From positions 105,254 through 169,253 of the forward strand of contig CABUHI010000002.1 of assembly GCA_902491345.1 (NCBI GenBank): a stretch of DNA of 64,000 nucleotides, written 5' to 3'. The stretch comes from an uncultured Collinsella sp. Its GTDB lineage: Bacteria; Actinomycetota; Coriobacteriia; Coriobacteriales; Coriobacteriaceae. The notes under the pieces are model-generated. The model searched no databases. It was not told the DNA's origin and saw only the letters and a list, made by a program, of their open reading frames with translations. The translations under genes were made by a program, and so were the position numbers. Of this stretch, positions 43,428 to 53,328 are shown in pieces (within the stretch, counting starts at the first letter, position 1; each line of letters opens with the position of its first letter).

Positions 43428-44569
43428 CGGGCGTCATCTCCTTGCTGTTTGGGGACGGTGGCAAACACGCGCCAGCCGGGGGCGCCGGCGCGCAGGCCGG
43501 CGGTGAAGGTTCCGCCAAGCGCCTCGACGCGCTCGCGCATGGAGACGAGCCCCATGCCTTCTGCGACGTTGCTGCTGCTCGCCGGGGTCGCGTCTGCGCC
43601 ATCATCGGTAATGATGAGCTGGTAAAACGACGGATGCTCCATGCACCGCACGGTAATGGTTTTGGCATGGGCGTGGCGCATGGCGTTGGAAAGCGCCTCG
43701 CGCAGCACCGCCGCAAAGCAGTTGGCGACGTTGGCGGGCGCATGCTCGGCCAAAACCTCAAGCTCAATCTGCGGACCGCTGTCCGAGCGCGCGCCTTCAA
43801 CGATGCGTTCGAGCTGCACGGAGAGGTTGGTCGCATTGTCGTTGAGCGCGTGGACGCTGGCGCGCACGAGCTGGAGTGCCTCATCGACGGTGTATTTGAC
43901 GTCGGCGAAATCGGCGGCAACGCCGGGCTCGTTGGCATGGACCACGCGCAGGGCTTCGGTTTGAAGCGAAGCGCGCGTGAGCTGGTGGCCCACGTTATCG
44001 TGGATCTCGCGCGCGATGCGGGCGCGTTCGGCGAGCGTCGCGAGCTCGACTTCGTAGTCCTGGCGGTCGGCGAGGTCGCGGTTGCGTGCCTCGAGTGCCA
44101 GGGCGCGTTCTTGCAGTTTGTCGCGGGTGCGACGCATGCGTTCCTGTTCGCGCTCCAGCTGCGCGGTGCGCAGCGACAGCAACGTGGCGGCGACCGAAAG
44201 GATGGCGGTTAGCAACAGCGTTCGGGTGGTGAGCGCGCCGCAGCGAAGGTCCGTGGCAAGTGCGCAGGCAAACACGGAGCCAATCGCCAGCGCGGGCCAG
44301 ATGCGTTCACGGCGCACGCGCCGCGCGATGTCATAGAGGGCGAGAGGCACAAACGGTACAAACGGCGGCACGCAGACAGCCGCGATGATGAAAGCGTAGC
44401 TCATGGCCTCGCTCGCACGGCGGGCACGGTTTCCCTGCGCGACCTCGGCCAGTGAGGTGGCAATAACGCCAAGGCAAAACGCCGCGACCAGGCGAGCGTC
44501 CACGGCAAGACCCATGGCGGCCGCAATACAGCACGCCAGCACGATCGATTTGTCGAATAGCCTGTTCAT
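43424..44569 (-). CDS. Sensor histidine kinase (HisKA_3/NarX-DesK type)
   Basis: This 381-residue kinase has an N-terminal membrane domain of about five segments (SIVLACCIAAAMGLAV onward) with almost no extracellular loop. A coiled region leads to the dimerisation/phosphoacceptor motif ARIAREIHDNVGHQLTR, with the His near residue 195. The ATPase domain has REALSNAMRHAHA (N box) and GMGLVSMRERVEALGG (G box). The frame is open 45 codons further, but ATG 44569 fits the membrane start. No Shine-Dalgarno is visible and TACAAT ends 6 bases before the ATG, suggesting a leaderless transcript. Confidence 0.9.
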   Translation of the reverse strand: MNRLFDKSIVLACCIAAAMGLAVDARLVAAFCLGVIATSLAEVAQGNRARRASEAMSYAFIIAAVCVPPFVPFVPLALYDIARRVRRERIWPALAIGSVFACALATDLRCGALTTRTLLLTAILSVAATLLSLRTAQLEREQERMRRTRDKLQERALALEARNRDLADRQDYEVELATLAERARIAREIHDNVGHQLTRASLQTEALRVVHANEPGVAADFADVKYTVDEALQLVRASVHALNDNATNLSVQLERIVEGARSDSGPQIELEVLAEHAPANVANCFAAVLREALSNAMRHAHAKTITVRCMEHPSFYQLIITDDGADATPASSSNVAEGMGLVSMRERVEALGGTFTAGLRAGAPGWRVFATVPKQQGDDAR

Positions 44570-44575
44570 ACGGGT

Positions 44576-44581
44576 ATTGTA
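44576..44581 (-). promoter_or_regulatory. Probable -10 box of a leaderless kinase transcript
   Basis: TACAAT on the minus strand ends 6 bases before the kinase ATG, placing transcription start at or next to the start codon. No clear -35 is seen. The rest of the 200-bp divergent gap (44570-44772) holds a GTCGG/CCGAC hairpin and two copies of CGTGACA (near 44619 and 44690) but no gene. Confidence 0.4.
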
Positions 44582-44772
44582 CGCGATGCCGCGCACGGGG
44601 GAGGCGCCACTCAGAGCAACCGTGACATTCCTCCCACGCGGCAAAACGGGGGGGCGTCGGCAGGCCGACGACCAAGACCTCCCCGCACTCGTGACAAAGC
44701 TCACTGGTGCGCGCCGTCAGCTCCTGCGATGATGCAATCGTACCGGGCCGCAAGCAACAGAAGGGCCGCCTC

Positions 44773-45711
44773 ATGACAGACATCGTCCGCGTCGAAAATC
44801 TCGTCAAGCGCTATGACGATCTTATTGCGCTCGACCACTTTAACCTGAGTATTGCCCCCGGCGAGATCTTTGGCCTGCTGGGCCCCAACGGCTCGGGCAA
44901 GACCACGTCCATCAACTGCATCCTGCAGCTGCTCGCCTACGACAAGGGCACCATCGAGCTGTTCGGCGAGCGCATGACGCCCGCCCGCTACGACCTCAAG
45001 CGCCGCATCGGTGTGGTGCCGCAGCAGGTGGCGGTGTTCGACGAGCTCACCGTGCGCGAGAACATCGACTATTTCTGCAGTCTCTACGTCAACGACCGCA
45101 AGCGCCGCCGCGCGCTGGTGGACGAGGCGATCGACTTTGTCGGCCTGGGCGACTTTACCAAGTTCCGCCCCGGCAAGCTCTCGGGCGGCCTGGCGCGTCG
45201 TCTCAACATTGCCTGCGGCATCGCGCACAAGCCCGAGCTCATCTTTTTTGACGAACCCACGGTGGCGGTCGACCCGCAAAGCCGCAACGCCATCCTGGAG
45301 GGCATCTGCCGCCTGCGCGACGAGGGCGCCACGGTGGTGTATACCAGCCATTACATGGAGGAAGTCGAGCAGATCTGCAGCCGCATCATGATCATGGACG
45401 GTGGGCGCGTGCTGGCGCAGGGCACTAACGACGAGCTCAAGCGCATGATTCAGATGGGCGAGAAGATTGTAATCGAGGTCGGCGAGGTTCCGAGTGCGGC
45501 GCTCGGTGCCGTCGCAAGCCTGCCGCACGTTCTGGACCTTTCGGCAACGGCGGGACAACTCACGTTTTCGTGCGAAGCGAGCCCGCACAACCTGACGGAC
45601 ATTCTCGATGCGCTGCGCTCGCATGACGTGCCGCTCGGCCGCATCTATTCCGAACCGCCGACCCTCAACGACGTGTTCCTCGAGATCACCGGCCGCGAGC
45701 TGCGCGACTAG
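44773..45711 (+). CDS. ABC transporter ATP-binding protein (ABC-2/DrrA type)
   Basis: This 312-residue ATPase has Walker A GPNGSGKTTS near 38, Q-loop VPQQVAVFDELTV, signature LSGGLARRLNIACG (LSGG intact) and Walker B LIFFDEPTVAVD. It has the C-terminal extension typical of drug-, antibiotic- or lantibiotic-type exporters (DrrA, CcmA group). ATG 44773 follows AAGGG. It forms an operon with two ABC-2 permeases and is divergent from a two-component system. Confidence 0.9.
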   Translation: MTDIVRVENLVKRYDDLIALDHFNLSIAPGEIFGLLGPNGSGKTTSINCILQLLAYDKGTIELFGERMTPARYDLKRRIGVVPQQVAVFDELTVRENIDYFCSLYVNDRKRRRALVDEAIDFVGLGDFTKFRPGKLSGGLARRLNIACGIAHKPELIFFDEPTVAVDPQSRNAILEGICRLRDEGATVVYTSHYMEEVEQICSRIMIMDGGRVLAQGTNDELKRMIQMGEKIVIEVGEVPSAALGAVASLPHVLDLSATAGQLTFSCEASPHNLTDILDALRSHDVPLGRIYSEPPTLNDVFLEITGRELRD

Positions 45712-45720
45712 GGGGCGGCC

Positions 45721-46908
45721 ATGTTCAACACCATCATCACCACGGTCAAGACGCTGCTGCGCCGGCCGAGCACGTGGGTCTGGGGCGCTCTTTTTCCTAT
45801 CGCGCTTTCCACGATGTTCATGTTTATGTTTGCGAACCTCAGCTCCGACGGCACGGTCGACCCGGTGCCGGTTGCCGTCGTGGCGGACGAGGCCTGGGAT
45901 GCCTCGACCTTTAAGGATGTGGCAGCTTCGCTTGCCAAGGCAGGCGACGATCAGCTGCTCGATGTGAGCGAGTACGAAGACTTGGCTGCCGCGCGCAAAG
46001 CGCTCAAGGCCGGCGAGGTCGCGGGCATCTATACGGTTGATGCCGCGGGCACGCCCAGGCTCACGCTGCTATCGAGTTACGACAGCTCGCGCGCCTCGTC
46101 GGTGCTTACCGACCGCAGCATCCTTGAAACGGTGGCAAGCTCGTATACGCAAAATGCCGAGCTCATGTCCCAGATTGCCCAGGACAACCCGGCGGCGCTC
46201 GCCGATCCGGCGGCGGTTGCGCGCGCTCTGTCGCTCGAGGGCGGAACCCGCCGCGTGAGCCTGACTCGTGCCACGCCCGATGGCACGGTCATCTACTATT
46301 ACGCGCTTTTTGGCCTGGTCGCGATGATGTCTGCCGAGTTTGCCGCCTTGAGCGTCGTCGATTTGCAGCCTAATTTGTCGGGCCTTGGCGCGCGCCGCTG
46401 CGTGGGCGGTCTTTCCAAGACGGCGTCGCTGGCCGGCATTTTTGTCGGCTCGTGGCTGGTTTCCTTTGCATCGATGGCGGTTGCGATCGGCTACGTGCGC
46501 CTGGTCGTGGGCGTTGACTTTGGCGGGCGCGAGGGGTTGTGCCTGCTGGGCGGGGCTGCATCCGCGCTTGCCGCCACGGGCCTGGGGCTTTTTGTGGGCA
46601 CGCTTCCCGTTAAGGGCGGCAAGGCATCCAAGTCGGGCATCCTCACGGGCTTTGCCACCACGTGCGCTTTGTTCGCCGGCCTCTACGGCGAGCCGGCGAT
46701 GGCGCTTGCCGACGACGTCGCTCGCGCCTGCCCGGCCGAGTGCTGGCTCAATCCCGTCAAGCTCATCTGCGACATGTTCAATCGCCTGTATTTCTTTGAG
46801 GACCTGGGGCCCTTCGCTGTTCGCGCCGGCGCGCTGGTCCTGATGGCCCTGGTGTTTGTCGCCGCCGCTACGCTGATCTTTGGAAGGAGCCGCTATGAGC
46901 ACCTTTAA
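45721..46908 (+). CDS. ABC-2 type permease, first subunit
   Basis: This 395-residue protein has one N-terminal membrane segment (VWGALFPIALSTMFMFMFAN), an extracytoplasmic domain of roughly 180 residues and five C-terminal segments, the topology of ABC-2 permeases with a large external loop (YhgE/DrrB-like). It starts 9 bases after the ATPase gene and overlaps the second permease gene by 14 bases. It probably pairs with that protein to form the export channel. Confidence 0.85.
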   Translation: MFNTIITTVKTLLRRPSTWVWGALFPIALSTMFMFMFANLSSDGTVDPVPVAVVADEAWDASTFKDVAASLAKAGDDQLLDVSEYEDLAAARKALKAGEVAGIYTVDAAGTPRLTLLSSYDSSRASSVLTDRSILETVASSYTQNAELMSQIAQDNPAALADPAAVARALSLEGGTRRVSLTRATPDGTVIYYYALFGLVAMMSAEFAALSVVDLQPNLSGLGARRCVGGLSKTASLAGIFVGSWLVSFASMAVAIGYVRLVVGVDFGGREGLCLLGGAASALAATGLGLFVGTLPVKGGKASKSGILTGFATTCALFAGLYGEPAMALADDVARACPAECWLNPVKLICDMFNRLYFFEDLGPFAVRAGALVLMALVFVAAATLIFGRSRYEHL

Positions 46909-48100
46909 GACCGCGCTTCGCATGGCGCTGGCGCACCCGTTCTACCTGCTCATCTATACGGTGTTCATTTCGCTCATGGGCGTATTCATCGCGGCTTCGG
47001 TGAGCTGGAACTCGTCGCGGCTTACCGAGTACAAGCCCTACGACACCAACGTGATCGTGGTCGACCGCGACAATAGCGACCTTTCGCGGGCGCTTACCAA
47101 GCACCTGGGCTCACGCTTTGACCTGGTCACGGGCATCGGCGACGACGCGTACGACCTTGCGGACGCGCTCGCCAAGAGCAACAGCGCCAAGGGCAGTGCC
47201 GATTGCGTGTTCTTTATCCCGGAGGGGTTCGAGGACGACCTTGTCGCAGCCGCCCGTGCGGGGGAGGCCCTGCCCAAGCTCGACGTGACCTACGGTTCCG
47301 GCACCATGGCGGCGGCGCTCTCGTCTGCCGAGGCCTCGCGCTGGATCTCGCTCGCGGGCACTGCGGCGGCGCTTGAACCCGCTGCCTCCAACGGTGACGT
47401 CGCAAGGGCCGCCGAGCACGCGGCCGCAAAGCGCGCGGAGGTCCAGATCGAGCAGGTCAAGGTCGACTCGACTGCTGCTACCACGCTCGAGTCGTACTTC
47501 AACTTTGGCGCGTACGCGATCATCTCGTCGGTCATCGTGTCGGTAGGGCTGGTGTTCTCGGGCATGAACGAGCCCGAGCGCGTGCGCCGCATGGATGCCA
47601 GCCCGGTCTCTGAGCGCCAGCGTTCGCTCGCTGTGTTCGCGGCCGCCGCCGTGCTCACCGTCTGTATCTGGCTCGTGTCGAGCATGATGGGCGTCGTGGG
47701 CTTTGCCAGCGCGGTTGCCGAGGTCGGCGTGGGTCGCGTGTGCCTAGCGCTGGCGGCAACGTTTGCCCTGGCGTGCACGCCGCTGGCTGTTGGCTTTATG
47801 CTGTCGAGCCTGGGTGCGCGCGAGGAGCTGCTCAACGGTGTGGGCAACTTACTCGGCATGCTCATGACGTTTTTGGGTGGCGCCTGGATGCCATTGTCGC
47901 TGATGGGTCCGGCCGTGCAGACGGCGGCGCACTTTGTGCCGACGTATTGGGTGAGCGACGCGATCGGCAAGGCGCTTGCCTCGGACCTGACGTCTGCCGC
48001 GCTGGGCGACATCGCCTGCGACCTGGGCGTCACCGTGCTTTTCGCCGCCGCCATCGCCGCCGTAGGTCTAGCCCTCGCCCACAACAAATCCCGCGTCTAG
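46895..48100 (+). CDS. ABC-2 type permease, second subunit
   Basis: This 401-residue protein has the same topology as the preceding permease and is probably its heterodimer partner. The N-terminal segment is PFYLLIYTVFISLMGVFIAA. A soluble loop follows to about residue 205 and then six membrane segments with the ABC-2 motif region (GNLLGMLMTFLGGAWMPLSL). ATG 46895 has AAGGAG 6 bases upstream. A P-Q repeat unit begins 11 bases past its stop. Confidence 0.85.
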   Translation: MSTFKTALRMALAHPFYLLIYTVFISLMGVFIAASVSWNSSRLTEYKPYDTNVIVVDRDNSDLSRALTKHLGSRFDLVTGIGDDAYDLADALAKSNSAKGSADCVFFIPEGFEDDLVAAARAGEALPKLDVTYGSGTMAAALSSAEASRWISLAGTAAALEPAASNGDVARAAEHAAAKRAEVQIEQVKVDSTAATTLESYFNFGAYAIISSVIVSVGLVFSGMNEPERVRRMDASPVSERQRSLAVFAAAAVLTVCIWLVSSMMGVVGFASAVAEVGVGRVCLALAATFALACTPLAVGFMLSSLGAREELLNGVGNLLGMLMTFLGGAWMPLSLMGPAVQTAAHFVPTYWVSDAIGKALASDLTSAALGDIACDLGVTVLFAAAIAAVGLALAHNKSRV

Positions 48101-48110
48101 CCACCTAGTC

Positions 48111-48251
48111 ATTGGGGACAGTCTTTGCCGGTTCGCCGGCTCGCCGGCAGGGCTGGCAGGGACTGTCCCAATATGTCGGCACTTGGGGACCACTCATTGG
48201 GGACAGACTTAAATGAGCGATTTCACTCATTTAAGTCTGTCCCCAATGAGT
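48111..48251. repeat. P-Q repeat unit, copy 1
   Basis: P: ATTGGGGACAGTC (48111-48123) and GACTGTCCCAAT (48161-48172) enclose CCGG-rich sequence. Q: an exact 26-base arm pair at 48192-48217 (starting ACTCATTGGGGACAGACTTA) and 48226-48251 around an 8-base loop. A degenerate copy in the same order and orientation lies at 51741-51871. The rest of the gap, 48252-48347, holds only the promoter region of the next gene. Confidence 0.88.
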
Positions 48252-48347
48252 AGGTTGGAAAAAAGCCGTGCACGTCGCTTAAAAATAGTTCGCCCGGGTT
48301 TACTATTAGCCTAGAAAAGTAGCAGAAGGCTAACAACGGGGGATAGC

Positions 48348-49061
<714 letters not shown>

Positions 49062-49069
49062 GCGGCGCC

Positions 49070-51736
49070 ATGACACCTCTCGCAAAACGTCTCCCGCGCG
49101 AGCTGCGCCGCAATATCGGCAAGTACCTGGGCATCTTTTTGCTTATGTGCGGAAGCATCGCCCTCACGTCGGGCTTTTTGCTCGCGGCGCATTCCATCGG
49201 CTGCCTCATTGACGACATGCGCGATGCGTACACGATTGAGGACGGCCGCGTGACTACCTCCTTCGAGGCCACCAAAGATCAGCTCAAGGCAGCCGAGGAT
49301 GCAGCCGACGACGTCGGCGGCGTCACGCTCTACAAGAATTTCTCCATCGACGCCATCATAAAAAAGACTGCCGGCGACGACGGCACCAAGCGGACCCTGC
49401 GCACCTATGCGCACCGCGCTAAGGTGGACATTGCGTCCTACTGTGAGGGCAAGGAACCCAAGGCGGACGACGAGGTGGCCATCGACCGCGTCTTTGCCAC
49501 CAATAACGACCTCGCCATCGGCGATAAGGTCGAGCTTGAGGGCCGCACCTACACCATCTGCGGCATCATGACCCAGCCCGATAGCCAGGCGTTGTTCCTC
49601 GACAATTCGGACTTTACGGTGAACACCATCACGTACGGCGTGGCCGAGGTCACCGACGCCGGCTTTGCCGCGCTCGAGGATGCCGGTGGTGCACCTGCCT
49701 ACACCTACTCCTTTGCCTTTACCGATCGCGACCTCCCCACCGCGGATCGCATTGATGCGGAGCAGGATATGGTCGAGGCACTGACCGACGCCGATGCGCG
49801 CGTGGACGATCTGATCGATGCCGATTCCAACCAGGGCATTGGCTATGCGCGCGACGACGTGGACGGCGACTCCATGATGTGGATGACGCTGCTCGACATC
49901 ATCATCGTGATCATGGCGTTCGTCTTTGTGGTCCTTACCGACGCCACCATCGAGGAGGAGAGCGCCATTATCGGCACGCTGCTCGCCAGCGGCTATCGCC
50001 GTCGCGAGATCGTGCTGCACTACCTGGCGCTTCCCGCCATCGTGGGCGTGCTCGCGGCACTTTTGGGCACCGCGCTCGGCGTTGCGTTCTTTACCGAGCC
50101 CATGCGTGGTCTCTACTACGGCTCGTACAGTCTGCCGCCCTTCCAGGTGTACTGGAGCTGGGAAATCTTTGTGAAGTGCGCTGTGGTCCCCGCCGCCGCG
50201 CTCATCCTCATCACGCTGGTGGGTCTGCTCCGCAAAATGGGCAAGACGCCGCTGCAGTTCCTTCGTCACGAGGCGAGTGGCAAGTCGGGTACCAAGCGCG
50301 GTCTGCAGCTGCCGGAACGCATGGGCTTTGTCTCCCGCTTCCGCCTGCGCGTCTTCCTGCGCAACCTGGGCAACTTCGCCACGCTCTTCGTGGGCATTGC
50401 GTTTGCCTCGCTGCTTTTGCTCTTTGGCCTGGCGATCCTGCCCACGATGACGCACTATGCGGACAACCTCGAGACGAGCCTGGTCGCCGAGCACCAGTAC
50501 ACGCTCAAGGCTCCGCTGGAGCTCGAGGGCACTGTCGAGGAGCGCGGGCAGTGGGCGGCGCTCGAGCGCTTGCAGGCGGTGGATGGTGCGCTGCTCTCCG
50601 CCGCTCAGGATGCCAGCGACGAGCTCGATGACGCGGCCGATGCGGCGCAGGCGGCAGCCGATGCCGCGACCAGCGTTCCGTCTGCCGAGACCCTGGCCGC
50701 GGCGCAGGACGCGCTCGCCAAGGTCCAGGACAAGAAAGATGCGCTTTATGCGCGCCTCGATGACCTTGCCGATGCCCTCGGCTGCAACCGCGACGAGGCT
50801 ATCGACCTGATCGACAAGGCCTCTAAGATCGACACTGACAACGACGATATCCACCCGGTCAATTCGACCGACAACGGCGCGGGCGCAATCGCGCAGGCCG
50901 AGAAATATGCCGTCTACCAGCTGCAATACGACCGCGGCGACGGTAATGGCGAGGAGACGATTTCTGTCTACGGCATCTCGCCCGATTCGCGCTACTGGAA
51001 GGGCCTCGACGTCGGCGATGGGCGCGTTGTCTTTGGCGGCGGCCTGCTCGACAAGTTTGGCTGGAGTGAGGGCCAGAAGGTCACGCTCCACGACAAGTAT
51101 GAGGGCGAGAATTATTCCTTTGAATACGCGGGCAAGGACTGCGTTTGGGGCTCTAAGTCGGACATGAATATCTATATGAGCATCGATGACTTTAACGAGC
51201 TGTTCGGCAACGACGCCGCCTACTTTAACGGCTATGTGAGCGACGAGAAGCTCGACCTCGATGCTCGTTACTTTGCCGGCGACACCACGCCCGACGACAT
51301 GCGCGCCGTGGGTGACCAGTTCATCGGCATGATGAGCAAAATGATCGGAATGATGATCGGGCTCGCGGTGTTTATCTTCCTGCTGTTTATGTACCTGCTG
51401 ACCAAAGCGGTGATCGACCACAGCGCCCGTTCGATCAGCTACATGAAAGTCTTTGGCTATCGCGATAGCGAGATCTCGCATCTGTACATCCGCTCGATCA
51501 CGCTGTGCGTGGCGGCGTCGCTCGTGCTGAGCCTGCCGGTCATTATTGGCTCGCTCACGGCCATCTTCCGCTCGATGCTGCTCGCCTACAACGGCAATAT
51601 CGAGATTTACGTGCCCGCTTGGTCCATGGCTGCATGCGTCGGCATTGGCTTTGCGACCTACCTGGTCGTGGCGCTGCTGCACACACGCTCCATCAAACGT
51701 GTGGGCCTGGCCGAAGCTCTCAAGGTGCAGGAGTAG
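49070..51736 (+). CDS. FtsX-like ABC permease
   Basis: This 888-residue protein has an N-terminal membrane anchor (YLGIFLLMCGSIALTSGFLL) and an external domain. A first FtsX block of three segments spans about 270-390 (LLDIIIVIMAFVFVVLTD onward). Another segment near 445 precedes a second external domain with an Ala-rich coiled stretch (about 510-585). A second FtsX block lies near 755-880. It probably transduces ATP hydrolysis by the preceding ATPase to an external substrate (mechanotransmission) rather than forming a conventional channel. No two-component system lies directly beside this pair. Confidence 0.88.
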   Translation: MTPLAKRLPRELRRNIGKYLGIFLLMCGSIALTSGFLLAAHSIGCLIDDMRDAYTIEDGRVTTSFEATKDQLKAAEDAADDVGGVTLYKNFSIDAIIKKTAGDDGTKRTLRTYAHRAKVDIASYCEGKEPKADDEVAIDRVFATNNDLAIGDKVELEGRTYTICGIMTQPDSQALFLDNSDFTVNTITYGVAEVTDAGFAALEDAGGAPAYTYSFAFTDRDLPTADRIDAEQDMVEALTDADARVDDLIDADSNQGIGYARDDVDGDSMMWMTLLDIIIVIMAFVFVVLTDATIEEESAIIGTLLASGYRRREIVLHYLALPAIVGVLAALLGTALGVAFFTEPMRGLYYGSYSLPPFQVYWSWEIFVKCAVVPAAALILITLVGLLRKMGKTPLQFLRHEASGKSGTKRGLQLPERMGFVSRFRLRVFLRNLGNFATLFVGIAFASLLLLFGLAILPTMTHYADNLETSLVAEHQYTLKAPLELEGTVEERGQWAALERLQAVDGALLSAAQDASDELDDAADAAQAAADAATSVPSAETLAAAQDALAKVQDKKDALYARLDDLADALGCNRDEAIDLIDKASKIDTDNDDIHPVNSTDNGAGAIAQAEKYAVYQLQYDRGDGNGEETISVYGISPDSRYWKGLDVGDGRVVFGGGLLDKFGWSEGQKVTLHDKYEGENYSFEYAGKDCVWGSKSDMNIYMSIDDFNELFGNDAAYFNGYVSDEKLDLDARYFAGDTTPDDMRAVGDQFIGMMSKMIGMMIGLAVFIFLLFMYLLTKAVIDHSARSISYMKVFGYRDSEISHLYIRSITLCVAASLVLSLPVIIGSLTAIFRSMLLAYNGNIEIYVPAWSMAACVGIGFATYLVVALLHTRSIKRVGLAEALKVQE

Positions 51737-51740
51737 TCAT

Positions 51741-51871
51741 CGGGGACAGTCTTTGCCGATTCGCCGGTTCGCCGGCCGTGCTGGCAAGGACTGTCCCCAG
51801 CTGCCGGCAGGAAAGGAACGTCCCTAGCTGCCAGGTGGCGAGGCGCTCATTTAAGTCTGTCCCCAATGAGT
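51741..51871. repeat. P-Q repeat unit, copy 2 (Q reduced to one arm)
   Basis: P arms GGGGACAGTC (51742-51751) and GACTGTCCCC (51789-51798) are exact and enclose the same TTTGCCG-TTCGCCGG-type sequence as copy 1. Of Q only the right 26-base arm remains (51846-51871), identical to 48226-48251. It follows the permease stop as copy 1 follows the other permease. Confidence 0.85.
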
Positions 51872-51915
51872 ACTCAGACAAAACTATAGGAACACCCAAT
51901 GACTAGGTGCCGTAC

Positions 51916-51946
51916 TTGACTTTAACTCTGCTTTAACTGGTACCAT
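51916..51946 (+). promoter_or_regulatory. Probable promoter of the DUF362 gene
   Basis: TTGACT (51916-51921) and TACCAT (51941-51946) are 19 bases apart, 44 bases before the start codon. Confidence 0.4.
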
Positions 51947-51989
51947 CCTCTTATGTCTGTAACGCCATATAGACCGAGGGGATAGATCT

Positions 51990-53195
51990 ATGACCGCAAC
52001 TGCACCCGCAGCACCCGCTAAGGTGTACTTCACCAACCTGCGCACGCATGCTCGCGAGAGCCAGCTCGACAAGCTCAAGCGCCTCATCCGTCACGCCGGA
52101 ATTGAGCAGATCGACTTTGAGAACAAGTTCGTTGCTATCAAGATTCACTTTGGCGAGCTGGGCAACCTGAGCTTTTTGCGCCCCAACTACGCCCGCGCCG
52201 TCGCGGACGTCGTGAAGGAGCTGGGCGGCAAGCCCTTCCTCACCGACTGCAATACGCTCTATGTCGGTAGCCGCAAAAACGCGCTCGAGCACATCGATAC
52301 CGCCTACCAGAACGGCTTTACCCCGTATGCCACGGGCTGCCAGATCATCATCGCCGACGGCCTTAAGGGCACCGACGAGGCGCTCGTCCCGGTCGAGGGC
52401 GGCGAGTACGTGCACGAGGCCAAGATCGGTCAGGCGCTCATGGATGCCGATATCGTGATCAGCCTCACCCACTTTAAGGGCCATGAGCAGGCCGGTTTTG
52501 GCGGCGCCATGAAGAACCTGGGCATGGGAGGCGGCAGCCGTGCCGGCAAAATGGAGCAGCATGCCGCCGGCAAGCCGAACGTCGCGACCGAGCACTGCGT
52601 TGGCTGCCATGCCTGCGAAAAGATCTGCGCGCACAACGCTATCTCGTTCGACGGCACCCGCGAGCGCGAGCTTGCCAGCGGCGCTACTCGCACGGTGCAC
52701 GTGGCTGCCATCGACCACGATCGCTGCGTGGGCTGCGGACGCTGCATTGCGGCATGCAACCAGGACTGCATCAAGCCCGGTTATGAGGCCGCGGCCGACG
52801 TGCTCAACTGCAAGATCGCCGAGTACACCAAGGCCGTCGTCGACGGCCGCCCGAGCTTCCACATCTCGCTTGCCATGGACATCAGTCCCAACTGCGACTG
52901 CCATCCCGAAAACGATACGCCTATCGTCAACGACATCGGCATGTTCGCGAGCTTCGACCCGGTCGCCATCGACCAGGCCTGCGCCGACGCCGTCATGGCG
53001 TCTGAGCCGCTGCCCAACACCGAGCTCACCGATAGCGCGGCCAAGATGGAGCATAACCACGAGCATCTGGAGGGCGAGCAGGCCAAGGATCCCTTCTGCA
53101 TCACGCATCCCGACACCGACTGGCGCGTGTGCATCGCGCATGCCGAGAAGATCGGCCTGGGCACGAGCGAGTATGAGCTCATCGAGGTCAAGTAG
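51990..53195 (+). CDS. DUF362 protein with two [4Fe-4S] ferredoxin motifs
   Basis: In this 401-residue protein, residues 1-190 match the DUF362 domain (KIHFGELGNLSFLRPNYARA, TDCNTLYVGSRKNA, DIVISLTHFKGHEQAGFGGA, MGGGSRAGK). A ferredoxin module follows near 203-265 with CVGCHACEKICA and CVGCGRCIAACN. The chain then returns to DUF362 sequence (DISPNCDCHPENDTPIVNDI, ASFDPVAIDQAC). The family is widespread in anaerobes; its reaction is not firmly established to my knowledge. It is likely cytoplasmic and redox-active. It is monocistronic, with its own promoter and terminator. Confidence 0.88.
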   Translation: MTATAPAAPAKVYFTNLRTHARESQLDKLKRLIRHAGIEQIDFENKFVAIKIHFGELGNLSFLRPNYARAVADVVKELGGKPFLTDCNTLYVGSRKNALEHIDTAYQNGFTPYATGCQIIIADGLKGTDEALVPVEGGEYVHEAKIGQALMDADIVISLTHFKGHEQAGFGGAMKNLGMGGGSRAGKMEQHAAGKPNVATEHCVGCHACEKICAHNAISFDGTRERELASGATRTVHVAAIDHDRCVGCGRCIAACNQDCIKPGYEAAADVLNCKIAEYTKAVVDGRPSFHISLAMDISPNCDCHPENDTPIVNDIGMFASFDPVAIDQACADAVMASEPLPNTELTDSAAKMEHNHEHLEGEQAKDPFCITHPDTDWRVCIAHAEKIGLGTSEYELIEVK

Positions 53196-53243
53196 CACCT
53201 AGCTATTAGATAAAACAAGCGCCTTTGTAGCACAACTGTTAGC

Positions 53244-53282
53244 AAAAGCCGCCCGTGAGCACAGTGCCCACGGGCGGCTTTT
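53244..53282. terminator. Bidirectional terminator
   Basis: AAAAGCCGCCCGTG (53244-53257) and CACGGGCGGCTTTT (53269-53282) form a perfect stem with A and T tracts, serving the convergent DUF362 and hydrolase genes. Confidence 0.92.
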
Positions 53283-53328
53283 CGGAAGTGCTAGGGGGTC
53301 AGATAGGCCAGTAAACCGTACTATTTGC

